Positions 1 through 10,558 of a stretch of DNA of 64,000 nucleotides are shown here, piece after piece. The notes under the pieces are model-generated. The model searched no databases. It saw only the letters and a program-made list of their open reading frames with translations, and had not been told where the DNA came from. The first letter of the stretch is position 1. Each line of letters opens with the position of its first letter. Source of the stretch: Thozetella sp. PMI_491 (lineage: Eukaryota; Ascomycota; Sordariomycetes; Chaetosphaeriales; Chaetosphaeriaceae); contig MU270035.1 in the NCBI GenBank assembly GCA_021432635.1, positions 558,001 through 622,000 of the forward strand. Reading direction: 5' to 3'. The position numbers and the translations under genes were made by a program.

Positions 1-381
1 ACCTGGCCGCAGCACGACATGCAGTCCTTCCTCCTGTGCAATCTGAAAGTACTCCGCTATATTGTTCTGCGGATCTTCCGAGAGCCAGTTGCCTCGGGTC
101 GGCTCGAGATCATTCCAGAAGATGTAGCTGAAAATTGTGTTCAGTCCCATGGCTCTGGCCTTCGAGAGGCGGTCTCTCCAATACTGATATGGAATACGTT
201 GAGGATCCATCTGCCCCCCGATGATGGTATAGGGCTCGCCATGTAGCAGGAAAGATGTCCTGTTGTATGTGAAAGCCGGCGCGGCTGCGGAGGCCGTTGC
301 GGAGGCACCCGAGCGCTCCTGTGCTACCTGGAGGGCCGCTGCACCGGCGGCAGCAGCCAACAACGCTCCACGGATGAACAT
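1..381 (-). CDS. GH35 beta-galactosidase, N-terminal part (runs off left edge)
   Basis: Secreted beta-galactosidase that would release terminal beta-galactose from plant cell-wall or other glycans. Only the first 127 residues lie in the window, read without an intron from the ATG at 379-381. A signal peptide covers about residues 1-20 (MFIRGALLAAAAGAAALQVA). The mature start carries GH35 hallmarks: a beta-strand ending LLHGEPYTIIGGQMDPQRIP, then YWRDRL, the FSYIFWNDLEP segment and HVVLRPG at the window edge. In this family the catalytic acid (an NE pair) comes later and is outside the window. The gene is divergent from the GH20 gene at 1695, with 1.3 kb between them. Family assignment is firm; linkage specificity cannot be judged from this fragment. 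Confidence 0.88.
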   Translation of the reverse strand, partial: MFIRGALLAAAAGAAALQVAQERSGASATASAAAPAFTYNRTSFLLHGEPYTIIGGQMDPQRIPYQYWRDRLSKARAMGLNTIFSYIFWNDLEPTRGNWLSEDPQNNIAEYFQIAQEEGLHVVLRPG

Positions 382-1694
382 GTTTGAGGCTGGCCGCTTT
401 GCGCTCCCGATAGCTTTGTGTAACTGGAGTGTGGCTATTGGGGCGGAAAGTCCTCGTTACAATTATTATGTTCTTTAGACGCCACTCTCGACGAAGGAGC
501 TCGGTTGCACGGTCCCTATCCGCTCCATACTCAAGCACGCCTAGGTCACCTTAGCGAACAAATCAATACCACGTCGCCTATGAGGGGATGAGAGGGGAAC
601 TCTGCAAGCGGGCATAGGGTAGCCGATTCAGGTAGGTAGGTACGGTGGATGGGGTCTTGGGTGAGGGGCAGTGGACAGGGGAGATTTGCCGCCAATCCGG
701 GTATACCGGGGCCGGCTTCATCTCCGGCGGATCCGCTTGTCCCTACCTGGATCGGGTGGAATAAGCCGAATGTTATCCGTCCTGCCCGCCCGATATACCT
801 ACCTTACCTAGGTACGTTGCAACACTTGACAGCGATGGGAGGCTAAGCACATAGCTGGGCCCAAATCGTGTAACCTTCGCTCCTGCTAGCCCTGATTTGC
901 ATCACATAGTAGTGAGGAGCCCAGACCTCGGGCAAGGGCAGAGCCGTTCGAACATGGACTGCGATGGCCGTTGGAACTTTCGGCTTTTGGGGGCCAAGCC
1001 GGCTGAGCCAGATATAGGCGAGCCAGGAACAGTGATTGCCACCCCAAGCCGCATCATCTCAAAACATTTCACTGTCCCTGGCTCCAGAGAACCTTATTAT
1101 CATGCTACCTATCTAGGTACTCTTGCTTTTGATGGTAGGGGAGGTGGGGAACATTCCGAATACCTAGTTTACCTAGACGTGGATACCCCCCCTGTCTGCA
1201 TCTACTACGTAATGCTCGAGCTTCCCCCGCCTCGTGTCGTATCTAGGCCGGGTATGCAGCTGCCCTATAAAGGGACAGGGTCGTGCGCTGCTACGTTGGT
1301 ATAGCTCAGATACCGTCAGCGATTGCAGCAATGTTACAATGCATCTCCGACTTAGTCCGGGGGAGAGCTAGGTGAGGTAGGGATGAGGTAGTTGCTGGGT
1401 GGAACACGAGGTATAGGACTGGTCCGGAAGTATTCCAGCAGTGGCCCCGCTCCATCACAAAATAACCGCAGATCCCCGGCAGCCGTTGGCGGACTGGAGC
1501 ATCGTCGAAGATCACCCGGTAACGTTGCGAGGCATGAGATAAAGGTGGAGAAGTCACCCTTCCCGATAACCGACTCGGCCCTGTGCCTTTCGTCATCGCC
1601 ATTTCCCGATGTAAATACTGCGCTGAGTGACGGGCTGCCTTGAGCTGCCGCAAGTCACCATCGCTAAGGTTTTGGCTGCCAATCTGCATCCAGA
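382..1694. other. Divergent intergenic region between GH35 and GH20 genes
   Basis: No coding region can be supported. The tract holds several TACCT/AGGTA-type near-palindromes (around 630-645, 796-815, 1105-1120 and 1160-1175). These short words recur across the intergenic DNA of this window. A TATAAAG word lies at about 1266. It presumably carries both promoters. Confidence 0.5.
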
Positions 1695-4088
1695 ATGAAG
1701 CACATACAGGCAGTCATCTGCGGAGTCATTGGTGCGTGCAACACCCGTGTTCGTGATACCAGCCTGCTAACTCTCAAGGCAGGACTGGCTTCCGCAGGCG
1801 AGTTCCTGCCGGGAATTCCCACTGTCCCTTTTCGACAGAGCACGGATGGCGCGTATGATCTGGCTAAGATCCAAGCTATCATCGTTGATTCGCGCTATGC
1901 CGCGTCCGTCGACAAGACGGGCGAGACGCTCATCCCGCCCACGCTATTCCAGTTTGCTTCTGTGTTTGCAGAGGACCTGCACAGCACCTTTGATGTGTCG
2001 GTAGACGTCAACAATGGAACCGGTTGTCTGACTGATCGGATCTTTCTCACCCTCGGTAACGCAGGAGACTATCTCGATGCGGCGGGTCGTGAGACGTCTG
2101 AGGGCTACACCATCGCCACCAGCCCGTCCGGCATTACCATTGCTGGCGCGTCTCCGCTCGGCGTATGGTGGGGGACTCGAACTATCCTCCAGCAGGGAGT
2201 TCTCTCGCTCGCCAGTTCCGGTGTGCCATCCGTCCCGTATGGCTCAGGAGTTGATGTCCCCGGCTGGTCAGCGCGCGGCATGATGCTGGACGCCGCCCGT
2301 CACTACTACCCACCTGACTTCGTGACGGAGCTGTGCGCCTACATGTCCTTTTTCAAGCAGAATATGCTGCACCTCCATCTGAGTGATAACTTATGGCATA
2401 ATCCTAATTATACGCGCGAGCAATCCCTAAGTTTGTACGCGCGTTTCCGTCTTTGGAGCGATGATGCCGCAGTCGCCGGTCTCAATCTCCATGCGAACGA
2501 GTCCTACGACCGCGCTACGTTTGACTCAATCCAGTCGACCTGCGCTTCCCGTGGTGTGACTGTGTTCCCAGAGATTGAGGCGCCAGGGCACGCTCTCGTG
2601 ATTTCTCAGTGGCGGCCGCAGCTGGGATTCGATGGCGATATGAGTCTGCTAAACATCTCGCATCCTGATACCCTACCAACTATGAAGGCCATATGGGGGA
2701 CTTTCCTTCCTTGGTTTCATACCAAGACTGTTTCGATCGGCGCCGATGAGTACACTGGCCCCGAGCATGAGTATAACACCTTTGTCAACGACATGAACAG
2801 CTTCATTGGCGCTGAGAGCGGGAAGGCCATCCGTGTCTGGGGCACCTTCCCTCCTATCTGGTACGTATAACTGAAAGGGTTCACACATACCGGAGTCTGT
2901 GCTAACATGCTGCAGTAAGTTAGAGATGCCGAGCGCAATCTAGAGGAATATGTCCGTGACGATATATTAACGGGGACAGACAATTCGACCTGGGTCAACG
3001 TCCATCAGAACGTTGTATGTAAACCCAAAGCCCCGCGAACTCTTGCCCGTGATCAGAACTAATATGTTCAGTCTATCCAACACTGGGAGTACTTTGAGGA
3101 CAACCCATATTACGACTATATCCTGAATAACTACTCGGTCATGAACTCCAATGACGACTTCTACATCGTCAACAAATGGGCCGCCCCCGGAGGATACCTA
3201 AACACCATCAACTTGACGAAAACGTTCCACGGTGCGCCTGACCATGGGTACTGGCGGCCCTACATGTTCGACCAACATAATGCTACTGACAACCCGCCCG
3301 TCTCCAGCCCTTACGTCTTGGGCTCGATCGTCCCATTGTGGAATGACTATGGATATAATGCAACAGTCTACTCCGAGGCGTATTATGCCTGGCGCGAGGG
3401 AATCCCAGCACTTGCTGATAAGCAATGGGGAGGAAACCTGAGTGATTCAGCATTCCCTGGACTGTTCTCTACTCTTCACAGCAGTATCCCCGCACAGAAC
3501 TTGGATCGATCGATTCCATCACAATCGGATACGATCTTCAACTACACCCTCGCTGGACTCGACAGCTCCGCGCCGGATTCCATCACGGATGCCTCTCCAA
3601 ACGGCTACACCGCCCATACAGACTGTACCGTCGTCGAGGACAGTTCCACGACCGCGGCCCTCTCCCTCTCAGATGGCTGCAGCGTGGTGACGCCACTCGA
3701 TTCCAAGGGGCGGAATTATACCCTGACACTGTCCCTCCGCGTAGATGCTCTAACGAACCCTACTAACGCGACGCTCTTGACTGGACGGGACTCTGTTCTT
3801 ATGCTCACCCCCAACATCACCCTGCTTGCGGGCGGAAACTACTTCCGCCTGAACGCCACGGTGCCACAAGGCACATGGTTTGACCTAGCCCTGATCGGGA
3901 GGGGCAACCGTACATTTGCAGCTGTGAACGGCGGCGAGGAGATGCAGTTCCTTACAAAGATGGGGATTAATGGCGTGTATTTTCACTGGGCAGAAATGGC
4001 CATCGAGGCGCCCCTCAAGAAGCTTGGGGGGATGAACAGCGGATGGGAAGGGCTGTTTAAAGGAATGACGCTAACCTCGAAGGCCTGA
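1695..4088 (+). CDS. GH20 beta-N-acetylhexosaminidase-like enzyme, secreted; one intron does not splice cleanly
   Basis: Retaining exo-hexosaminidase family that removes N-acetylhexosamine from chitin oligomers or glycans by substrate-assisted catalysis. Visible motifs in order: GWSARGMMLDAARHYYPPDF, HLHLSDN, FPEIEAPGHAL and GADEY, where D-E is the catalytic pair. A C-terminal beta-rich domain follows. Exon 1 is 1695-1731. A predicted 51-nt intron 1732-1782 (GTGCGT, GCTAAC, CAG) is a multiple of three; removing it restores a good signal peptide (MKHIQAVICGVIGGLASAG). A clean intron lies at 3015-3071. The middle intron is odd: the best signals (GTACGT at 2861, CAG ending 2915) put the next exon out of frame with an early stop. 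A weaker pair, 2865-2933, restores 738 aa. The gene may be mildly damaged, use the weak sites, or contain a base error. Confidence 0.75.
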
Positions 4089-5497
4089 AAACGTGAGGCC
4101 TTAAGGAGATGGTGTCCAATTAAAATGTCTAGAAAAGGAGGCGGAAGCGCCTGGGTCCGGGTCATCACCGAGCTGTGTACCTAGATAATGAGCTAGAATA
4201 TCCATTTAATTGTAAAGAAATCCATCTTATGCGCTGGGAAACATCAAACTTGACTGTCTCTCTGCCAATTTTGCATCGCAGTGTGGTAGCATGGTCTTAT
4301 ACGATCGCATAGCCAGGCTCAATGTCGGGAGTCGAATGCCTAGCCTGTAGCAAGAGATTTCGACCAAGCCTCGGCTTGAGCTCCGATTCGCCACACACGC
4401 ATCCTTTCTGGTAAGTTAGCAGCTAGCATGAATAAGGCAGCGGTGTGATAGCCGTCCGTTTGGCCGGGTGCTTGCTAAGATGTCTTCATCAAAACGCAGC
4501 CTCTGGCTTTACCCCGAGATTCCTGGAACGACGGGTTCTTTTACGCATATTTTGCAAATCGGCGCTTACTCACTTTCTCATACTCAGATGCAAGTTCTTT
4601 TCTTCAAAATGTAACCGTGAGTTTAACCTAGAGATACTGGAACGGCGGACTCTTACACATATCTCCCTCCTAAGTGTTTGTGAGCGCTTACTCACTTTCG
4701 CCTAGTCAGGTGAGAGAGGGCATCTTGTAATTCGTAGAAAACGTGCCACAACAAAAAAATTTCGGGACAACAAATGTCCCAATAAACTGCCTTAGAATTT
4801 TGCCCAATCAAAACTTGACTAAGCCTCCTTGCCTCCAGCCTTCTCCCTCCACCGCCAGACAGCGCGGGCGATTGTTAGATGCTCACTCCTGGTTACATAA
4901 TCTCGGAGAAACGTTTTGGGCGCAGGCTTGCTAGCGTTGGGGATTGTGTATACTAATCAAACAGAAGACGTGTCGGGATGGCTCTTTTGGTATTTGTTTT
5001 ATGGGGCATAACCGGGCCTGCCGTAACGGCGACGCGACCTTGACTCGTGATCCAGTGCATCTTTCTCCACTCGTCCGTGAAAGCTACTCGTGCAGCCGCC
5101 AGCCAAGTGGACCTATCAATAGAAGACGTAATTGTATGCATCATTTCCATCTCTGGTATTCCCGGTTGCTGTCATTCGCCCATTGGCGGGACGACCAAAC
5201 CGGGCAGTTCCTCGGCCTTGTTTGGTGAGGATAAACTGAGTCGCCAACCGAGCTCGGGAAGCCAGTACTATCAAGCACAGACGTAGATACCTAGGTGTCT
5301 CTGCTGACCAGAGATGCCTCGGAATAAAGTGATGCCCCATCTGATTTCAATGTAACTTGTGCCCACAACTCAACCCCTTGGTATCCGTATCTAAGTATAT
5401 ATATCCTACCCCACCGTACCATCTCTCACATCAAGTTCACCACCAAGACCCTGTTCATCACTGCACTTCTTTCTCAACCCCAGCACCATCTCCCACC
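4089..5497. other. Intergenic region with an imperfect direct repeat
   Basis: No convincing gene. Two diverged copies of one segment lie at 4508-4577 and 4622-4699, sharing blocks such as CTGGAACG and an identical GCGCTTACTCACTTTC. The right end includes the promoter of the MDR gene, with a TATA run at 5396-5404. Confidence 0.45.
5396..5404 (+). promoter_or_regulatory. TATA-like element of the MDR oxidoreductase gene
   Basis: An alternating TATATATAT run about 95 bp upstream of the ATG at 5498, followed by a pyrimidine-rich leader. The position suits a core promoter; the assignment is by sequence only. Confidence 0.4.
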
Positions 5498-6726
5498 ATG
5501 TCCGGTAACATCATGAAGCAATGGGTCGTTGAGACCACCGAAAAGGGCAACGACGGCCTGGTGCTGAAGGAAGCCCCTATTCCCAAAGTTGGCGAGAATG
5601 AAGTGCTTGTGAAGCTCCTGGGGGCCTCCCTCAACTACCGTGATCTGATCATCCCGCGGGTATGCCGTTGCTTCTCTCTTTCACTATGGTCTCGGGAAGC
5701 CTCTCACTGACTTCAATCCCAGGGCCTGTATCCATTTCCCCATGTGACGCCAGTTGTGCCGGGCTCTGATGGCGCCGGTGAGGTTGTGGAGGTCGGATCG
5801 AAGGTGACCAAGTGGGCTAAAGGTGACAAGGTGGTCACTCTGTTCAACCAGGAGCACCAGTTCGGGCCCATCGACCTCCGAGGTGCGAAGAGCGGCCTAG
5901 GAGGCGTTATTGATGGAACCCTCCGTAACTACGGCGTCTTCAATGAGAACGGCATTGTGCGAGCTCCGGCAAATCTGAACCACCTCGAGGCCTCGACATT
6001 GACGTGCGCGGCCCTCACGTCCTGGAATGCTCTCTACGGCCTCAAGCCACTGAAGGCTGGCGACACAGTTCTGGTTCAGGGTACCGGCGGCGTGAGCATT
6101 TTTGCTTTGCAGGTAAGTTCATCTAGGCCATGCTAAGGCCAAGATCAACATCTCCGAGGCCCCTTGCTGAGACTCTTCTACATCAGTTCGCCAAGGCTGG
6201 CGGTGCTCGTGTTATTGCTACGACATCATCGGCAGAGAAGGCCGAGGTCCTCAAGAAGCTCGGCGCGGACCACGTGATCAACTACAGGGAGGACCCTAAT
6301 TGGGGCGAGACGGCACGAAGCTTGACGCCCGGCAACGTTGGAGTGGACATCATCATCGAGGTAGGAGGCGAAAACACGACCACGCAGTCTCTGGCCGCCG
6401 TCAAGTTCGAGGGTATCATCAGCGTCATTGGGTTCCTCGGCGGAGCTAAGCCCAAGGACAGTATCATCGAGAGTTTGAACAAGATCTGCACCATCCGTGG
6501 CACATACGTCGGCCCGCGCTCCATGATGGAGGACATGGTGGCCGCTATAGAGGCGAACGACATCCACCCCGTTTTGGATCCGACTGTCTTCAAGCTTGAG
6601 CAGACAAAGGAGGCCTATGAGTACATGGTGAGTTCCGAGGAGGCAGTGCGCGGAGAGCAATTCTGCTAACAAGATGGACAGTGGGCACAGAAGCACTTCG
6701 GAAAGATCGCTATCCAGATCGATTAA
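5498..6726 (+). CDS. Medium-chain dehydrogenase/reductase (zinc-ADH-like, quinone-oxidoreductase type)
   Basis: NAD(P)H-dependent MDR-superfamily oxidoreductase of 345 aa; substrate unknown. The N-terminal GroES-like fold includes GASLNYRDL and the VVPGSDGAGEVVEVG segment, both typical of the class. The Rossmann part is VLVQGTGGVSIFALQ, then a cofactor-binding stretch at about residues 190-330. The classical Cys/His zinc ligands of true alcohol dehydrogenases are not obvious, so it is closer to zinc-free quinone-oxidoreductase-like members. Introns at 5660-5722, 6113-6186 and 6628-6681 all have GT-AG ends, and joining the exons gives a continuous frame ending TAA at 6724-6726. The start was chosen because MSGNIMKQWVV begins the conserved N-terminus. 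Its 3' flank carries a 27-28 nt tandem repeat. Confidence 0.9.
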
Positions 6727-6734
6727 ACGAAATG

Positions 6735-6817
6735 TACGATTTGAACAAGAGGCGAGGATGCTACGATTTGAAGAAGAGGCGAGGGTAGTTACGATTTCAA
6801 CAAGAGGCGAGGATAGT
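6735..6817. repeat. Three-copy 27-28 nt minisatellite just after the MDR stop codon
   Basis: Three successive copies begin at 6735, 6762 and 6790, each built on TACGATTTGAACAAGAGGCG followed by AGG. They differ at only a few bases. The array lies 9 bp after the stop codon, so it is probably in the 3' untranslated region, between two convergent genes. Confidence 0.85.
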
Positions 6818-6870
6818 TAAGCGTATCTCTCAACGAGTGTACCATCAGAACTCGGGACTTTGGCATGTAT

Positions 6871-8682
6871 CTAAAATAGCTCTGTCATCACGGAAAGGAT
6901 ATCTCCATCGATGCTCGTAGCCAAACCCTGTGACTCTAGCTCCCACGGTACTGCCACTTCAGTCCCTAATCCAATCCGTATTAACTTGACTTTTCCATCA
7001 CCTTGCGAGACCAGTCTCTCATTCGGCCAACGCAGAACTCCAGGAGTCGAAACCCCTACCCCAAGCTCGAGAATCACTACGTTTTTACCCTCCGCGAGCG
7101 CTCTGCGCCTGAATTCCTTCCACCTCTTCTGGCCGTCCACAAATGGCGTCTCGTTAAACCAAGATGCCGCCCGGACGCAGATGAACATCTTACCACCGCA
7201 GAAGCGGCAAAGTGGCACCTTTTCGGGATCCTCCAGTCTCTGCGTTACCGGATGCAGATGAGGGAGCCCGGCCTCGAGGAACGGAGCGGAGGGAAATGTC
7301 GCATCCGGCCGGCAGTTGGCCATGCACTGGAAAACCGAATAGCGCCCCTGGGGTGTAAACAGGTTCTCCTCCGGCCAGCCATGCTTGAGGAAGAAGCCGT
7401 CTGCATTGGAAGTTTGCACGAACGCGTTGGGCCCGAACTTTCCAAGCCATTGGATGAGCCTCTGGTATAAAGGGCTGAGTGGCCAGTCTCGGACCATCTT
7501 GAGGTGCGTGAAGTAATAGCCCCAGCGGTCCTGCTCCGACGGCCACGAGGAGAAGCCAAAGACGCTATACAGGGTAGTCAAGCCGTATTTTCGGAACGCC
7601 GGAAAGTGCTCTGAGAACAAAGAGGTCGATGTGTAGTCCAATCCGGTGGCAGCCGATAGGCCGGCACCGGCACTCACGAGGACGTAATCTGCAGATTCGA
7701 GCCACTGCCGCACCTGGGCAAGCGCATCACACTGCAAGACAGGGGCGATCGGGTTCGTAGAAGCTTGGAGAATCCAGGGCTTGGGGGGTGCGCTTAGGAG
7801 CTCTTCATAGAGTGTCTGATCGGCATCGGTAAAGGTATTGAATATGACATCCGTTAGGGAACTGTCCGGGTGCGACCGGAACCAATCCGAGACCGCCTTG
7901 ACGGCAATCCCCGCTGCCTCACGAGCCGGAAAAGCGAACAAGCCCGTCGAGATGCCGCACAGTGCTACGGCCTTTCTTTCGCCGCCGGAGAGAGTGATGG
8001 AGGCGGCTGTTTCGAGCACTGACGCGTAGCAACTGGCTAACTGCTCTCGGTCCGTCTCAGTCGGAGAGGCGCCGCGTCGAAGCTGAGGACCGACGGTGTG
8101 GATTACGAACGGGGCGGGGAGGCAATAGCCGCGCGTCAAGATCGCCACTCCGACTTCGAGGTCCTGCCCCCGGGAGTCCATGTGCTTCGAACATTCTTCC
8201 CTTAGGCGCGGGCCGGCCCAGGAGTGGATGACATTGTCGATGCAGCGGTGCGAAGGCTGGAAGCAGCCGAGCATTTGCGAGTTGGCGGCATTTGTGATAG
8301 CCGTCACGTTGGAGAGCGTGGTAATGTCGCCTTGCCAGAGGAAAAGTCTGATATCATGCTTGCCCTCCCGGGGTATGGTAGCTGTAGGTGCCAAGGACGC
8401 CGCGTCGGTGAGTAGTCGGTGGCCGCGTTGCTGCTGGAGGACAAGGTCGATGCCCTCGAGTAGTTCTTCCGGCAACGGAGGATCAGGCTGTCGCACGCAC
8501 AATAGCTCACGTAGAAGCTGTATCTGGGTGCCGGTTTCAAGATGCTCAAGGTGATTTCTTATCCGTTGGTGTTGGCCGTGGTGGTGGTGCTCGTCCGGGT
8601 TCGAGTTGATAGTCTCGTCGAGAAGAAATGCGACGGCGCGCTCAATGTCCGACATGGCTGAGAGGGGCAACGGATCTATCAT
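6871..8682 (-). CDS. Macrodomain-SirTM fusion: ADP-ribosyl hydrolase joined to class M sirtuin
   Basis: A 603-aa intronless protein that joins an eraser and a writer of ADP-ribosylation. Residues 1-105 form a helical lead. Residues about 108-290 are a zinc-type macrodomain with QGDIT, NAANSQMLGC and HRCIDNVIHSW, whose Cys140, His145 and Cys147 match the zinc-binding pattern of that class. Residues about 320-600 are a sirtuin: GAGLSAATGLDY (NAD site), SNADGFF, and two Cys pairs (453/457 and 492/495) for structural zinc. Where ordinary sirtuins have the catalytic His this one has Gln (TPQG), as I recall for SirTM enzymes. In bacteria SirTM modifies a lipoylated GcvH-like protein and the neighbouring macrodomain reverses it. 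Here no carrier protein is adjacent. Two Met codons (8682, 8655) are possible starts. Confidence 0.9.
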   Translation of the reverse strand: MIDPLPLSAMSDIERAVAFLLDETINSNPDEHHHHGQHQRIRNHLEHLETGTQIQLLRELLCVRQPDPPLPEELLEGIDLVLQQQRGHRLLTDAASLAPTATIPREGKHDIRLFLWQGDITTLSNVTAITNAANSQMLGCFQPSHRCIDNVIHSWAGPRLREECSKHMDSRGQDLEVGVAILTRGYCLPAPFVIHTVGPQLRRGASPTETDREQLASCYASVLETAASITLSGGERKAVALCGISTGLFAFPAREAAGIAVKAVSDWFRSHPDSSLTDVIFNTFTDADQTLYEELLSAPPKPWILQASTNPIAPVLQCDALAQVRQWLESADYVLVSAGAGLSAATGLDYTSTSLFSEHFPAFRKYGLTTLYSVFGFSSWPSEQDRWGYYFTHLKMVRDWPLSPLYQRLIQWLGKFGPNAFVQTSNADGFFLKHGWPEENLFTPQGRYSVFQCMANCRPDATFPSAPFLEAGLPHLHPVTQRLEDPEKVPLCRFCGGKMFICVRAASWFNETPFVDGQKRWKEFRRRALAEGKNVVILELGVGVSTPGVLRWPNERLVSQGDGKVKLIRIGLGTEVAVPWELESQGLATSIDGDILSVMTELF

Positions 8683-8962
8683 ACATAAATTCTATATGAA
8701 TCCAATCATGCAGTTGGATTAGCGCTGACTATTACTTTCCTTTTCAGCCATTACGACGAAACGAGCATATATACCTTATTCGCTACCCTGCAGCGATATC
8801 CTAAGCAGACCGGCTTACTCAGTGGGTCGAGGCAACTTCGCCCGATCGGTCTCCGTCTATCGGCGGCGCTTCGTCCCGCTGACATGTCTCAGTCCCACTT
8901 TTCCCTTGTCCCAAAAGCCCCTGCCAAGCTCCCCGAGCAGACGGTAACCCCCCTGAAGATTG

Positions 8963-10027
8963 TCAAATGCCGCGGGATGCTAGAGCCAAAATGGCGTCAA
9001 TTGCACCTGGCGTCTCATTCCAGGCTGCATACGTTTCCTGGAGTGTGATTTGCATTTCGGTCACATCGCCCGCAGTGCCATGAGCAGGTCTAGCGGCGAG
9101 GTTGTCCCCGGGACAGCGAAGAGCCGACCAGAAATATCTGTTGGCTTTCTCGACGCACGTGTAGAGTGCCAGTACCTGACTTTCCATATCCCTGATGCGC
9201 GGTCTTTGGTCTACCGTGTGGAATACCTCTGGGTAGTTTTGGAACACCGGACTGACAGCGTTCCCCCGGACCAAATCGACTATTTCCATAGGAAGCGCTG
9301 TAGAGCCTATGCCGCGAGTATTTTGCAGCCATTGGAGGTCGATAAGAAGCTTTGTTTTCAACAGTGTAACGGCAACTAGTAGGCCTAGCTGGGTGAACTC
9401 AAAGTCGACTAGGAAGACGTCGCACGGCTCAAAGGGATTGGCTCCCTTCACGTCCAAGTACGGAAGCGTCATATCCGTACAGTCGTAGTCGTGCTTTATC
9501 CCCCGGGTGATCCACCACTTGATAAAATCATAGCATTCCTGGTCCATGTTGAGTCGGAGCATGACAGAAGGTGCTCGGTCGCGAAGATGGATGTAATCAC
9601 ATCGGGACAGCCTGAACATGTCCATGATATGTGCCAACGCGACTTGCACGGCTTCGACAGTGTGGATATCCAGAAGGGCCACTATCAGCTGAAGCCTGTA
9701 GTCCATGTAGTTTCGCGTCGTGATAATTCGCCAAAAATTTCCTACTCCATTCTCGAATATGTTTTCGGGGCTCTGCCAGTTGCCTGGGAGGTCCCGCAGC
9801 CTGGCTTCCTCCTCGTCAAGAGTCCTTTGGCTAATCTCAACCACTTTGCATTGAGCATCGTGCACGTCTCGGTCTGATTCTTGGTGCGCTGGCCCACAGT
9901 AACTGACCACTTTGCAGGCTCCGCAGAAGACGAGATTCTCTTGGGTTTTACAGACCTCGCACTGTCTGGGAGGCAGTGGCGCAGGCGCAGCCATGGGTGA
10001 TAGTAGAGGCAGTTGCTGGGAAGACAA
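8963..10027 (-). CDS. MYND-type zinc-finger protein
   Basis: A 354-aa intronless protein. The MYND finger is at residues about 23-61, with ligand order C-x2-C, C-x2-C, YC, H, H, C (CEVCKTQENLVFCGACKVV then SYCGPAHQ). MYND fingers bind short proline-containing peptides and mediate protein contacts. The remaining 290 residues are mostly helical and match no enzyme motif I recognise. In particular there is no SET domain, although MYND is often paired with SET. Fungal genomes carry many such proteins of unknown role. It lies in the same orientation as the macro-sirtuin gene, 280 bp upstream of it. Confidence 0.82.
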   Translation of the reverse strand: MSSQQLPLLSPMAAPAPLPPRQCEVCKTQENLVFCGACKVVSYCGPAHQESDRDVHDAQCKVVEISQRTLDEEEARLRDLPGNWQSPENIFENGVGNFWRIITTRNYMDYRLQLIVALLDIHTVEAVQVALAHIMDMFRLSRCDYIHLRDRAPSVMLRLNMDQECYDFIKWWITRGIKHDYDCTDMTLPYLDVKGANPFEPCDVFLVDFEFTQLGLLVAVTLLKTKLLIDLQWLQNTRGIGSTALPMEIVDLVRGNAVSPVFQNYPEVFHTVDQRPRIRDMESQVLALYTCVEKANRYFWSALRCPGDNLAARPAHGTAGDVTEMQITLQETYAAWNETPGAIDAILALASRGI

Positions 10028-10558
10028 AGTACGCCAAATGGAAGATTAAAATGATTCGAGGCGCAATTGGAGGTGTGTAGCTGTTGCTGAAATAAAGCGA
10101 TGGCGACTAGTGGTGATGTTGAGAAGGTATTTAGGTACCTTAGGTGGGTAGGCACTTAGTCCAGCCAAGGGTTTGGGTCTACTAAATAAAATTTTCGGCG
10201 TAGCCTAGGAAATTTAAGTGTGGTGGAATATAAACGAGCCTCTTTCATATCCAGCTTGTAACTTAAGGTGGCTGTCGGGTAGGCTATTAAACAGCACTAC
10301 AGAGGGGCGCTAAAGGCTTGAAACTAGAATGAAACCAGCCTCAAAGTATAACGGCAAAAGGGCGGTAAGACGACAGGGCCCCGCTGGCCTCTAGTGCCAG
10401 CCACAGAGTGGCGGCAATATCACCATCATCACCATCACATGACACGCACGTCGAACCCTCGACCTCGGCACGGGTGGGCTGAAATGCAGTATTTTATCCA
10501 ACATCAACATCGCATCTCACGCGCCGTCCTTTAGTACCTGCTGTCGGCGTGGTAGACC
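10028..10558. other. Divergent intergenic region
   Basis: Promoter space between the MYND gene and the thioesterase gene. It includes AGGTACCTTAGG-type words near 10135 and a short ATCACC microsatellite at about 10420-10440. No gene seen. Confidence 0.45.

Noticed and set aside
10420-10441. Run reading CACCATCATCACCATCAC before ATG, like a His-tag
   Set aside because: It is an ATCACC microsatellite in native intergenic DNA. No vector sequence flanks it and it is not in frame with a gene.
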